Source: Desulfoluna spongiiphila
GTDB taxonomy: Bacteria > Desulfobacterota > Desulfobacteria > Desulfobacterales > Desulfolunaceae
Reading direction: 5' to 3'
NCBI RefSeq assembly: GCF_900101345.1
Contig: NZ_FMUX01000001.1
Span: 428,170-492,169, forward strand
DNA: 64,000 nt
The notes beneath the pieces are model-generated. The model was not told the DNA's origin and did no database searches. It saw nothing but the letters and a program-made list of their open reading frames with translations. The position numbers and the translations under genes are program-made. Below are positions 44,371-52,798 of this stretch, piece by piece (position 1 is the first letter of the stretch; each line of letters starts with the position of its first letter).

Positions 44371-46319
44371 GGGATAGGACCCCTCATCACTGAAGGGCCC
44401 TCCCACACCACCTGGCATACGGATCGCGTACCTCGGCGATTCGGCTGATCAAAGGAGTTAGACTCCCGGAAGGAACAATCCGCGAGAGAAGAAATATCGG
44501 GGTGGAAGCGCGAAATTTATCCATTTGACCTTACTCATGCGCCAGTACGTCTTTCGTGCGGTTCCGCACATAACGGCGGGACCATGAGGGATTCCGAGTT
44601 TCTTTAAATTACGAATCTTGGTCCTTGGATTCTTCCACTGCTTCCAGACGACACAGCGAAGTCGCCTGATAATCAACTTGTTCAGGGCTTTGAAGATGTA
44701 TCGGGCTTCCGTAAGACGATAATAGTTCCACCATCCCCTGAGGTAGTTGTTCAACTCCTCAATTATCCTGTACAGGCTCTTTCCGCAGTTGCGGTTTGTC
44801 AGCTCCCGAACCTTCTCCTTAAATCGTTTGATCGATTTGGCGTGGATCCGGATCTTTGTCTTCCCGTACATGCTGATAAACGTAAAACCAAGGTACTTGC
44901 GCAGCCACGGCCTGCTGACCGCGCTCTTTTCCTCGTTGACCTTGAGCTTGAGCTTCTCGGTGATGAATCCCGTGATGCTCGCCTTGACCCGCAACGCAGC
45001 TTTCCTGCTTTTGGTGTAAATCACGAAGTCATCGGCATATCTGACAAAGCAATGCCCCCTCGCCTCCAGCTCTTTGTCCAGTTCGTCAAGAACGATATTG
45101 GAGAGAAGCGGCGAGAGAGGCCCGCCCTGGGGCGTGCCTTCCACGGACGGCTCGACCAGCCCGCCTATCATCGTCCCGGCGGTCAGGTATTTACGGATCA
45201 GCTTCAGGACGCGCTTATCCTGAACCCGTGCCGCCAACCTGCTCATCAGGCGATCGTGGTTGACCCTGTCGAAGAACTTCGACAGGTCCATATCAACGGC
45301 GTGAGTGTACCCCTCAAGCAGATAGCCCTTCGCCTGATAAATGGCGTCACGCTGGCACCGTCCCGGCCTGAATCCATAGCTGAACTCAGAGAAGGTCGGG
45401 TCCCATACCTGCGCCAAAATCTGACTGATGGCCTGCTGAATGAGTCGGTCAAGGACCGTCGGGATCCCAAGCAACCGCACGCCCCCGTCCGACTTGGGTA
45501 TCTCTTTGCGCCGGACGGGAAAGGGGTTGTAGGTCCCGTTTAAAAGCTCCTCCCTGATCTTGGGCCAATGCCGCCTCAGGTATCCACCCAGTTGGTTCAC
45601 GGTCATCCCGTCAACCCCGGGGGCTCCCTTGTTGCTTCGGACCCGCTTCAGGGCGCTGAACATATTCCTCCGCTCAAGGATCATCTCCATGAGCCGGGGG
45701 TTGCCTCCCAGACGTTCGGCTATCTGCGACGCTACGAACATTTCCACCTGCTGGGGCATGATGTTCATAAGTACACACCTCCTACTTGTCATTTTCATTT
45801 ACCCGCCCCATTCGGGTCGGGCACCATTCAGGCCTTCACCAGGGTGAGTCCTCCGGGTATACTTCTCCCCTTTGGGGGAGGCCCGGCTCGTTTCCTCTGG
45901 CTACTATGCCCTCGGCTGACTCCTCCCATGCGGTCAGAGCGGGTTACCCCGCCCTCAGCCAATTTCCGTCGCACGCGACTTTCCGGGGCACATGGGAGAC
46001 CTCCCGGGGTAAACACACGTCTTTCGGTACGTGAACGCCGAGTATACGGACAGAGCTTATAGTGGATAGAGGACTTTGCCTTGTGTTGCAGGCTCGTCCC
46101 ACTCATGCACGCCTCAACTCGGTTCCTGTACGTCACCCCGTACCTTCACGGTATCCTGTCGCAACAGGACGACTGCCTTCCCAAGCACCGTCACCGATAC
46201 CTCGTTGCTCTACCACTACCCCCTTCGCCTCCACCTGGCTGGGTCTAATACTTGCCAAACGCTCACAATAATACTACCATTTGGCTCACTTCTAAGGACG
46301 TGTGCCGTGCCCGGCACAC
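44371..46319 (-). mobile_element. Group II intron (group IIC-attC type), apparently complete
   Basis: About 1.95 kb on the minus strand. The 5' end begins GTGTGCCGGGCACGG, fitting the group II GUGYG rule. The 5' domain includes the typical AAGTCAGC/GGCATAGTAGCC-like structure, then the maturase ORF. The 3' part (about 44371-44450) has a domain V-like hairpin, ATCGCCGAGGTACGCGATCC and GTATGCCAGGTGGTGTGGG. It lies on the attC bottom strand and splits the site, the known target of group IIC-attC introns. The exact junctions are ambiguous by about three bases because GTT is repeated. Confidence 0.85.
44458..45768 (-). CDS. ltrA: Group II intron reverse transcriptase/maturase
   Basis: 436 aa from ATG 45768, with AGGAGGT nine bases upstream; the frame extends 10 codons further. 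The reverse transcriptase blocks are present: LLGIPTVLDRLIQQAISQIL, SYGFRPGRCQRDAI, AVDMDLSKFFDRVNHD, GTPQGGPLSPLLSNI and the catalytic RYADD (about residue 245). The maturase (X) domain follows, with LNNYLRGWWNYYRL. There is no endonuclease domain, which is typical of group IIC introns. It splices and mobilises its host intron. Confidence 0.96.
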   Translation of the reverse strand: MNIMPQQVEMFVASQIAERLGGNPRLMEMILERRNMFSALKRVRSNKGAPGVDGMTVNQLGGYLRRHWPKIREELLNGTYNPFPVRRKEIPKSDGGVRLLGIPTVLDRLIQQAISQILAQVWDPTFSEFSYGFRPGRCQRDAIYQAKGYLLEGYTHAVDMDLSKFFDRVNHDRLMSRLAARVQDKRVLKLIRKYLTAGTMIGGLVEPSVEGTPQGGPLSPLLSNIVLDELDKELEARGHCFVRYADDFVIYTKSRKAALRVKASITGFITEKLKLKVNEEKSAVSRPWLRKYLGFTFISMYGKTKIRIHAKSIKRFKEKVRELTNRNCGKSLYRIIEELNNYLRGWWNYYRLTEARYIFKALNKLIIRRLRCVVWKQWKNPRTKIRNLKKLGIPHGPAVMCGTARKTYWRMSKVKWINFALPPRYFFSRGLFLPGV

Positions 46320-46385
46320 AACAACCACTATCGCCTTTCAACTTTTTCGGGATTCCCGCCCGGCGGGTGAAGGGCAACGTTCGCC
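46320..46385 (+). repeat. attC-like site 3, second half
   Basis: It continues the site broken at 44370. It contains the GGGATTCCCGCCCGGCGGG palindrome and ends AACGTTCGCC. Confidence 0.6.
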
Positions 46386-46418
46386 TTGGAAATCATAATG
46401 TGAACCGGACAAAACTAT

Positions 46419-46979
46419 ATGAGAGTCAAATTAGGGCACTACGTTTATTTCTGGTTCGTTAACTCATTAATGGCTGCGGGAACTGGACTTGTTCTCGGAG
46501 TATTAGCAATTAGGGTCGGCATATTCTTGGTTTCTCCAATATCCTTCCCAATATGTTTTGTTGTCATTTATCAGTTTTATATTGTTTCGTATTTTTGGGG
46601 TAAACGTCGTGGTGAATTTGAATTTTCGTTCCTTGAAAGGTCTGCTGTTCGTGGAGCGGAAAATCAAGAACTCAGGATTCGGCTAAAGGAAGTGAAGCAA
46701 GAATTGAAATGGGGAGACCCAGCCTCTGCACATGGAAAATTAACCGCCGCATTAAAAACTTCTCCAGACAATTTTGTTGTGTGTTTCAAGTACGCTGTTT
46801 CTTGCGAGCGGATGGGCTTGGGTGATGGCGCTATTACGTCTTATGAAAAAGCCGAAACCCTTATACCTATGCCATCAACGTCTCTTAGATGTTATGTGGC
46901 TAAACAATCTACCAGAGTTAAGAAAGAAGGCCCATCGAAAAGGTCCTCTTCCCCGGGGCTACAGTATGTTTTTTATTAA
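46419..46979 (+). CDS. Cassette gene: membrane-anchored TPR-like protein
   Basis: 186 aa. Two membrane segments near the N-terminus (about 13-60) are followed by a charged linker and a TPR-like segment (WGDPASAHGKLTAALKTSPDNF, CERMGLGDGAITSYEKAETL). The stop codon at 46977-46979 forms part of the attC outer box TTATTAAAC that the next intron interrupts. Function unknown. Confidence 0.65.
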   Translation: MRVKLGHYVYFWFVNSLMAAGTGLVLGVLAIRVGIFLVSPISFPICFVVIYQFYIVSYFWGKRRGEFEFSFLERSAVRGAENQELRIRLKEVKQELKWGDPASAHGKLTAALKTSPDNFVVCFKYAVSCERMGLGDGAITSYEKAETLIPMPSTSLRCYVAKQSTRVKKEGPSKRSSSPGLQYVFY

Positions 46980-46981
46980 AC

Positions 46982-47736
46982 ATATCGGCGAATCGTGTAG
47001 CCGGGGGTTTCTCTCCCCCAGCCCCCACACCACCCGGCATGCGGCACCACGGGCACTTCCTTCGGTCGCGCACCGAGGGGTTCACGAAGACAACCGGGCC
47101 GTAGCCGGGTAATGAATCTTCACCCACTCGTCCTTAATGGAAATCAGCCCTTGCCTTGCAAGCCACTTGTTGTTCATCACGGGTTAACTCTTTGCCGGTT
47201 TTCGGAATGTTAGGCGGTGCGCACGACACACCGTATCCTGTTGCCCTATCGGAAGAAGCGCCAACTATCCTGACACGGGAAAATCCTTTTGGTTGCGTTA
47301 ACCCAACGCATGCGTACCGCGTGAATTGTAAGATGGGCAAAGGTAGTGCCGTGCCCATCGGGCACGCGCGCAACCGATTACGCCATTTCCGGCAACACAA
47401 ATCACCGGCCCGTCATTCCCTATAGACCCCATGACGCTAATCACGGGTTAACCTTTTGCCGGTTTTCGAAACGTTAAACGGTGCGAACGGCGCACCCTAC
47501 CGCACCCCGTTGCCCCATCGGAAAAAGCGGCAACTATCCTGACACGGGTCACTCTCGCCTACGCTCGTGATTCCGCTCCGCTCCATCTCCTCCGGACGGA
47601 ACCTCACGATGCCGCCCTTGTCTTAGGCTAGTGCTTATGCTAAACCGTTGTTTGGTCAGCAGGATTCACGCACAGAGGACTTCCCGGTTAAACTTCCGGG
47701 TCACCTCATAAGATTACGCCCATGCCGGGAGTACAC
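46982..47736 (-). mobile_element. Internally deleted group II intron (copy 2)
   Basis: 755 bases. The 5' end (minus strand) is GTGTACTCCCGGCATGGGCG. The 3' end has the domain V-like CCGGGTGGTGTGGGGGCTGG and finishes GATAT before GTTTAAT. The reverse transcriptase gene is gone except for a short 3' remnant near 47105-47160. It interrupts an attC: TTATTAAAC on one side and AATTGGC on the other join to ATTAAACAATTGGC, which matches attC 2. It carries two copies of a roughly 105-base internal repeat (47175-47278, 47441-47548). Confidence 0.72.
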
Positions 47737-47834
47737 AATTGGCTAAAGGCCACCCCCAAAAAGCTAACCACGTCTGCCGTAACTTTAACAGGTGGCCCTA
47801 TCAGCTTTTTGAGTCGGCTTAGCCACGCGTTCGG
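47737..47834 (+). repeat. attC-like site 4 (missing its first box, interrupted by intron copy 2)
   Basis: AATTGGCTAAAGGCCACCCC, AAAAAGCT and AGCTTTTTGAGTCGGC, then GCGTTCGGG. It is related to attC 2 over its whole length, so neighbouring cassettes share attC ancestry. Confidence 0.72.
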
Positions 47835-47849
47835 GATATAGAAGGGTGT

Positions 47850-48296
47850 ATGAAATACGCAACGAAAGAACTCTTACTTGCTTTGTATGCGGTTGCTTTT
47901 AGCGTATTTGTGGCTATTGCTTTTGCTCCAAAAAATAATTATTTTTTTCCAAATTTTGCATGGACTTGGCTACCGCAATTGGGAATTTTCGGATTGCTCA
48001 TAGTTTTCAAATTCCGGCCAGCTATTTTGGCAGGGTCGGCAATTGTGTTAGCGCTTCATTTGTTATTTTTTGGGACATGGGTGTTTTCAAAAGACTCAGA
48101 CTCTTTAATTTGGCTTGGGTATTTGTTTTCACTGCCTGGTGCGGTAATTGGCTCAATAATTGCGGGTTTATACTCAAAACGAAATACAAAGCAACGTTTT
48201 GGTATAGTGGTAGGTTTCAGCATCATCATAACGGGAGCTTTTTTGCTAATTAACCAGTTTATAGTTTGTACTATGGTAATGCATTGCTGTTTGTAG
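47850..48296 (+). CDS. Cassette gene: four-helix membrane protein, unknown
   Basis: 148 aa behind AGAAGGG. Four hydrophobic helices (about 8-28, 40-56, 62-80, 92-112) plus a fifth near 120-140 make it a small integral membrane protein. No family recognised. An intron 3' fragment replaces its attC. Confidence 0.7.
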   Translation: MKYATKELLLALYAVAFSVFVAIAFAPKNNYFFPNFAWTWLPQLGIFGLLIVFKFRPAILAGSAIVLALHLLFFGTWVFSKDSDSLIWLGYLFSLPGAVIGSIIAGLYSKRNTKQRFGIVVGFSIIITGAFLLINQFIVCTMVMHCCL

Positions 48297-48308
48297 TCAC
48301 TTTTTGCT

Positions 48309-48385
48309 GAATCGGGTAGCCGGGGGGTTCTCTCCCCAGCCCCCAAACCACTCGGCGTGCGGGTCCGCACCGGGCGGTTCACAAA
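48309..48385 (-). mobile_element. Group II intron 3' fragment (domain V-VI only)
   Basis: On the minus strand GAACCGCCCGGTGCGGACCC is followed by GCACGCCGAGTGGTTTGGGG and ends CTACCCGAT. It matches the 3' ends of the other two truncated introns. No 5' part is present, so it is a remnant. Confidence 0.65.
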
Positions 48386-48402
48386 GAATGGAATTGTCCT
48401 CA

Positions 48403-48858
48403 ATGATAATTAAAAAAGACCACTTATCCAATCCCAAGGTGATTGAATTTTTAAATGCTCACCTCCGACATATGATTGAAATTTCACCGCCTGGATGTGT
48501 GCATGCCTTGGATGTTGATGCTTTAAAAAAACCTGGGGTTACATTTTGGACAGTCTGGGAAGGAAATTTATTAATTTGCTGTGGAGCATTGAAAGAACTG
48601 AATCCTGAACATGCAGAGCTAAAATCGATGAGAACAGCACCCTCACATTTGGGAAAAGGGGTCGCTTCTCACCTGCTTGAATACATGCTTGAAGAAGCGA
48701 AGATCCGAAAATACAGTCGTATCAGTTTAGAAACCGGTTCGTACGAAGCTTTCAAACCTGCACGTAACCTTTATGCTAAATTTGGTTTTACATATTGCGA
48801 GCCATTTTCAAATTATACCAATAACCCCAAGAGCGTTTATATGGCTACTTATTTATGA
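48403..48858 (+). CDS. Cassette gene: GNAT N-acetyltransferase
   Basis: 151 aa from ATG 48403; an ATG at 48388 adds five residues. The acetyl-CoA binding region is ELKSMRTAPSHLGKGVASHLLEYML, and SLETGSYEAFKPARNLYAKFGF and YTNNPKSVYM follow. This is a common GNAT subfamily. The start lies just after an intron remnant. The substrate is unknown. Confidence 0.85.
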   Translation: MIIKKDHLSNPKVIEFLNAHLRHMIEISPPGCVHALDVDALKKPGVTFWTVWEGNLLICCGALKELNPEHAELKSMRTAPSHLGKGVASHLLEYMLEEAKIRKYSRISLETGSYEAFKPARNLYAKFGFTYCEPFSNYTNNPKSVYMATYL

Positions 48859-49259
48859 AACAAAGTTAAGTTTTACCCATCACTTCAGGTGACCGTCATT
48901 TTATCAAAGGCTTTTGTGGTTCAAATTTTAATTTGTATATTAAGTTCTTGGCGGGTACGCTTTGGCGGTACCTGAGCTATACACTAAATGCCAGTATGAA
49001 AGTTAAAGATCAAGAAAACTTTGACAAACATACCATCATTCAAAATATAGAAAAAGCTATAAAGTACTGGCTTCGTTTGCGAATTATGACGCTTGTGCGA
49101 ATGATATTGGGGAATAGTAGCTATTTATAGGGTCCAATTTTGTACTCCATGAGGATGGGATTTCGCTTTTTGCGGTTATCAATGGTTTTGATAATCCGTA
49201 TTTAGCAACGTTCATTCATTACGATCGGGCCTACGGCATCGCTTTTTTGAAAGGGTTAT
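48859..49259. other. Degenerate stretch in the cassette array
   Basis: 401 bases with no supported gene. The 66-codon frame near 48933 has no start signal. GCGGGTACGCTTTGGCGGTAC near 48950 may be a decayed attC arm. Confidence 0.3.
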
Positions 49260-49730
49260 ATGTCTTTTGGAACTCCCATGATCACATTTTCAGAACGAAA
49301 TTTAGAGCATTTTGATTCTATTTCATTGGTTAATGAGCTAAGTGAGATACTGAGTCGTATAACAGGAGATAGTGGCAAAAGTTCATTCAATGAATATGAA
49401 TTTGAACAAAACGGTGGGAAATTTATTGTTGCCTACGAAAACGACAATGCAATAGCTTGCGGATCAATTCGACAATTTGATGAAGAAAGTTGTGAAATAA
49501 AAAGAATGTATTCCAGAAAAAGCGGTTTGGGTAAACAAGTTTTAAAGGAACTTGAAAATCAGGCAAAGCTCTTGAAATACACAAAATTGATGCTTTCCAC
49601 ACGAAGAGTCAATTTGAAAGCAGTTAATTTTTACATGAGAAATGGATTTATTGAAATACCACCTTATGGAAAATATAAAAGTCGAAAAGAATCAATTTGC
49701 TTAGCTAAAATTTTACCAAACATCCAATAA
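49260..49730 (+). CDS. Cassette gene: GNAT N-acetyltransferase (2)
   Basis: 156 aa. It has CGSIRQFDEESCEIKRMYSRKSGLGKQVLKELENQA, the acetyl-CoA site, then STRRVNLKAVNFYMRNGFIEIPPYGKY, typical of the GNAT fold. It is very AT-rich, unlike the other acetyltransferase cassette, which shows a separate origin. An alternative start at 49278 is possible. Confidence 0.82.
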   Translation: MSFGTPMITFSERNLEHFDSISLVNELSEILSRITGDSGKSSFNEYEFEQNGGKFIVAYENDNAIACGSIRQFDEESCEIKRMYSRKSGLGKQVLKELENQAKLLKYTKLMLSTRRVNLKAVNFYMRNGFIEIPPYGKYKSRKESICLAKILPNIQ

Positions 49731-49739
49731 ATTAAAATC

Positions 49740-49872
49740 AACGCACAACATGCTTTGAACTCAGACAGGGATAGGCGCGCGCGATATTAACATGTTTGTT
49801 TTGTTGAATTTATGACCTTTTTTGACATCTGCTGCAGACTTCGCCCGGCCAGGTTAAGCACAGCGTTAGCCC
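49740..49872 (+). repeat. attC-like site 5
   Basis: Begins ACGCACAACATGCTTTGAAC and ends GGTTAAGCACAGCGTTAGCC. The outer and inner boxes are imperfect complements, and the final GTTAGCC fits GTTRRRY. It is longer (133 bases) than the other sites. Confidence 0.6.
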
Positions 49873-49888
49873 TCGGATCACAAGAACT

Positions 49889-50503
49889 ATGAATTTCGGA
49901 ACAATCAAACATTGGAATGACGAAAAAGGATACGGTTTCATCACTCCAGACAATGGTGGAAATGACGTATTCTTGCATATAAAGGCTTTCAAGAAGCGGT
50001 CTCAGCGTCCTGAAATCGGTCAGGTTGTTTCGTATGATGAAACACTTGGTGATAAAGGGCGTTTACGAGCTTTGAATGTGCAATTCATGGAAAACAGTTT
50101 TTCTTCACCACAGTCAACAAAGCTCACCGTTTTCTCTGCTTTTGCATTCATCTATGTGGTTGGTATCTCCATTGGAGTTCAACTGGGAAAACTCCCAAAA
50201 TTTTCTATCCCATTGTATTTGGGAGCAAGTATTGTCACCTTCCTTGCCTATGGCATCGATAAATCAAAAGCGAAAAACGGTAGGTGGCGTACGCAAGAAA
50301 GTACTTTACATTTTTTTTCAGTGATTGGCGGGTGGCCAGGTGCTCTTATTGCTCAACAAAAGTTTAACCATAAAACCACGAAAGAATCATTTCGTTTTGA
50401 GTTCTGGTTTACAGTTGTATTGAACTGCGCTGGGTTCTTCTGGTTTACATCTCCAGGAGCATTAGAAAAGACCATAAATTCCTTAGAAAAAATACTAAAA
50501 TAA
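49889..50503 (+). CDS. Cassette gene: cold-shock plus DUF1294 fusion protein
   Basis: 204 aa. The N-terminal cold-shock domain (1-65: GTIKHWNDEKGYGFITPDNG, DVFLHIKAF) has RNP-1-like KGYGFI and RNP-2-like VFLHI. The C-terminal DUF1294 membrane part (about 80-195) has about four helices and VIGGWPGALIAQQKFNHKT. This fusion is widespread in bacteria; its role is unknown. It is a self-contained cassette. Confidence 0.88.
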   Translation: MNFGTIKHWNDEKGYGFITPDNGGNDVFLHIKAFKKRSQRPEIGQVVSYDETLGDKGRLRALNVQFMENSFSSPQSTKLTVFSAFAFIYVVGISIGVQLGKLPKFSIPLYLGASIVTFLAYGIDKSKAKNGRWRTQESTLHFFSVIGGWPGALIAQQKFNHKTTKESFRFEFWFTVVLNCAGFFWFTSPGALEKTINSLEKILK

Positions 50504-50510
50504 AGAGCTA

Positions 50511-50993
50511 CTCGGATAGCCGGGGGTTTCTCTCCCCCAGCCCCCACACCACCCGGCATGCGGGTCCACCACGGGCGCTTCCTTCGGTCGCGCACCGGGC
50601 GGTTCACGAAGATAACCGGGCCGTAGCCGGGTAATGAATCGTCACCCACTCGTCGCTAATGGAAATCAGCCCTTGCCTTGCAAGCCTCTTGCTATTGTTC
50701 ATCACGAATTAACCCTTTGCCGATTTTCGAAACGTTAAACAGTGCGCACGGCGTATCCTACCGTATCCCGTTGCCCATCGGAAAAAACGGCAACCATCCT
50801 GACACGGGTCACTCTCGCCACCGCCCGTGGTTCCGCTCCGCCCCTCCTTCGAACGGAACCTCACAGCCCCAACCTTGCTTTGAGCCATTCCTCATGCTAA
50901 ATCCTTGTTTGGTCAGCAGGATTCAGACACAGAAGACTTTCCGGTTAAACGTATGGGTCACCTCATAAGATTACGACTATGCCGGGAGTACAC
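50511..50993 (-). mobile_element. Internally deleted group II intron (copy 3)
   Basis: 483 bases, the same intron as copy 2 but with a larger deletion. The 5' end is GTGTACTCCCGGCATAGTCG. The 3' end has CCGGGTGGTGTGGGGGCTGG. A short maturase 3' remnant and one copy of the 105-base internal repeat (50702-50808) remain. It sits at an attC-like start. Confidence 0.7.
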
Positions 50994-51106
50994 AGCGGAC
51001 TGGCTTACAGCTGCGCTTCTTGAAACACGTTGGTTTTATGATTTTTTTCCAACATATGAATCATTGTTGTCACTAGTCGCCAGCCGGTTATTTGCGTCGT
51101 TAGCTG
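50994..51106 (+). repeat. attC-like site 6
   Basis: AGCGGACTGGCTTACAGCTGCGC is mirrored imperfectly by CGCCAGCCGG and ends GCGTCGTTAGC. Its first box is displaced by intron copy 3. This is the last convincing attC in the window. Confidence 0.6.
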
Positions 51107-51198
51107 GAAAGGGTAACATTACTGATATTTGATTTGGTAACAAGACTGAAAAATGATCCATCATTTTTGAGGAAAACTATCTTCACAAAGGAATAATT

Positions 51199-51831
51199 AT
51201 GGATTTTATTGCCGCGGCTTCTACGCATACCAAATTCAACTGGAGGGTCCGTTCTTTGGCCTCCGATTTTCTACTCGAGGATACCTGGGAGTTCCCCTAC
51301 GAATTCAGCGCAAAGGACAGGGTCGATTTACATCTGTTCCAGAAATCCGCCATTGAGCCTATGATGAAGAGCATTTATGATGGATCCTTAACTGGAATGC
51401 TATTCAGGCTGCGAAAGGTTTTCGGGGCTTTATTTCGCATAGATAATAACATGCATAATCTCCCTATTCCGGACTGCCGGGAAAAAAGTCTTCGGGATCG
51501 TTTGCAGGAAAACGATCTTAAGAAAGACACTCCGGAACGCGCGATGGACATCTCAACGCGAGACTATATGGACTTTAGGCCAGTGTATACCTTCACGGAC
51601 GAAACGCTCCATGAACTCTCCAATTCCACCGAGCATGCATTAATGCATTATGCCTGGTCTCCCTCGGGAGAAGGGAAGTGGAAGGTCCGTCTTGCGGTGT
51701 ACATTAAGTATAGAAACGCTTTCAGCAAATTTTACATGAGCTGTATCCGGCCATTCCGCCATGTCATCGTCTATCCCCATATTTTCAGAAAGTGCATGGA
51801 ACACTGGGAAGCGAAAAAGGTGCCCGGATAG
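51199..51831 (+). CDS. DUF2867-like protein
   Basis: 210 aa behind AAAGGAAT. RVDLHLFQKSAIEPMMKSIY, then LFRLRKVFGALFRID and the C-terminal KFYMSCIRPFRHVIVYPHIFRK, fit the DUF2867 layout as I know it (moderately sure). There is no signal peptide. GC content is intermediate between array and core. Confidence 0.65.
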   Translation: MDFIAAASTHTKFNWRVRSLASDFLLEDTWEFPYEFSAKDRVDLHLFQKSAIEPMMKSIYDGSLTGMLFRLRKVFGALFRIDNNMHNLPIPDCREKSLRDRLQENDLKKDTPERAMDISTRDYMDFRPVYTFTDETLHELSNSTEHALMHYAWSPSGEGKWKVRLAVYIKYRNAFSKFYMSCIRPFRHVIVYPHIFRKCMEHWEAKKVPG

Positions 51832-51913
51832 GATGATCTACATCAAATCATTCCCCATGCCGACGCCCGTTGTTCATCAACAGAGCACCTGTATTTAAAT
51901 TTGGAGACAGGCA

Positions 51914-52294
51914 ATGAAACATCCCATAATCGGACAGATAGAAAAAGCGGATAAAGCCATCGTGGCAGAAGACTTCAGTACGCTCATGCAAATCTATTCG
52001 GAAAATGCAGTCTTAGTCGTTGAGCCAGGGAAGAATGCTGTTGGCAAAGACGCTATACGGAAAGCGTTTGAAACAATAGCGGTTTATTTTAAAAATGGCC
52101 TGAAGGTCCATCAGCAAGGCTTTGAAATTTTGGAATCTGGGGACACCGCATTGGTATTGGCAAACACGGTTGTTTCCGCGCCAAATTATCCTGAAGTCAC
52201 TCGTAAGGCGACCTATGTTTTCAATAAAGACATACATGGTGTTTGGTTGTGCTCAATTGACAACTCTTATGGCCACGAAATAATCGGCAAATAG
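51914..52294 (+). CDS. SnoaL-like/DUF4440 (NTF2-fold) protein
   Basis: 126 aa behind GGAGACAGG. It matches the NTF2-like pattern: ADKAIVAEDFSTLMQIYSENAVLVVEPGKNAVGKDAIRKAF and a final WLCSIDNSYGHE. Such proteins are small ligand-binding or enzyme-like folds of varied function. It sits alone; the next gene begins 99 bases later after a GAACA-TGTTC-type hairpin (52298-52336). Confidence 0.82.
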   Translation: MKHPIIGQIEKADKAIVAEDFSTLMQIYSENAVLVVEPGKNAVGKDAIRKAFETIAVYFKNGLKVHQQGFEILESGDTALVLANTVVSAPNYPEVTRKATYVFNKDIHGVWLCSIDNSYGHEIIGK

Positions 52295-52393
52295 GCAGAA
52301 CAAACACATTGGCAGTCCGCGCCAGTGCGTGTTCCCTCGCTTCGATCGGCGGCTCCACAAACATCACTATCATTACTGAAATAGAGGAATAGA

Positions 52394-52744
52394 ATGGGCG
52401 ACTCAATCCTGAAGTATGAAGAAAAAATGTGGCAGTTATTTGAAACCACCAAAAATGAAATGCCATCATTGGTCGAAGCATACTATGGGCCTGTAAAGGA
52501 TGCCGTTTATACTGATGGATCTTTAGATACCAAAACCAAGAGGTTGATGTCTTTGGCTGTAGCTGTTCAAGCGGGATGTAAAGATTGTATTATTTCTCAA
52601 ACCTCAAAAGCCTTGGAACTTGGCGCAACACCAGCTGAAATATTTGAGACGTGTTCAGTCGCTATTAGCATGGGAGGGACCCTGGCCTGGAGTCAGGTCC
52701 TTGTTGTCGCGGACTATTTGAGGGAAAAAGAAATTATACAATAG
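52394..52744 (+). CDS. Carboxymuconolactone decarboxylase family (AhpD-like) protein
   Basis: 116 aa behind AGAGGAAT. The AhpD-type CX2C motif is CKDC (about 62-65) within LAVAVQAGCKDCIISQTSKALELGAT, and a conserved histidine three residues after the motif is replaced by Gln. It is probably a small thiol-redox or peroxidase-related protein, and the loss of the histidine makes catalysis uncertain. Confidence 0.85.
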   Translation: MGDSILKYEEKMWQLFETTKNEMPSLVEAYYGPVKDAVYTDGSLDTKTKRLMSLAVAVQAGCKDCIISQTSKALELGATPAEIFETCSVAISMGGTLAWSQVLVVADYLREKEIIQ

Positions 52745-52798
52745 CCCAGAACAAAGCAAATTAACTCGGACTGGCTTAGATTCAAAACATGGATTCCC

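Noticed and set aside
43294..51106. CRISPR array in the AT-rich region
   Set aside because: The repeated units are long, imperfect palindromes with genes between them, not short direct repeats with uniform spacers.
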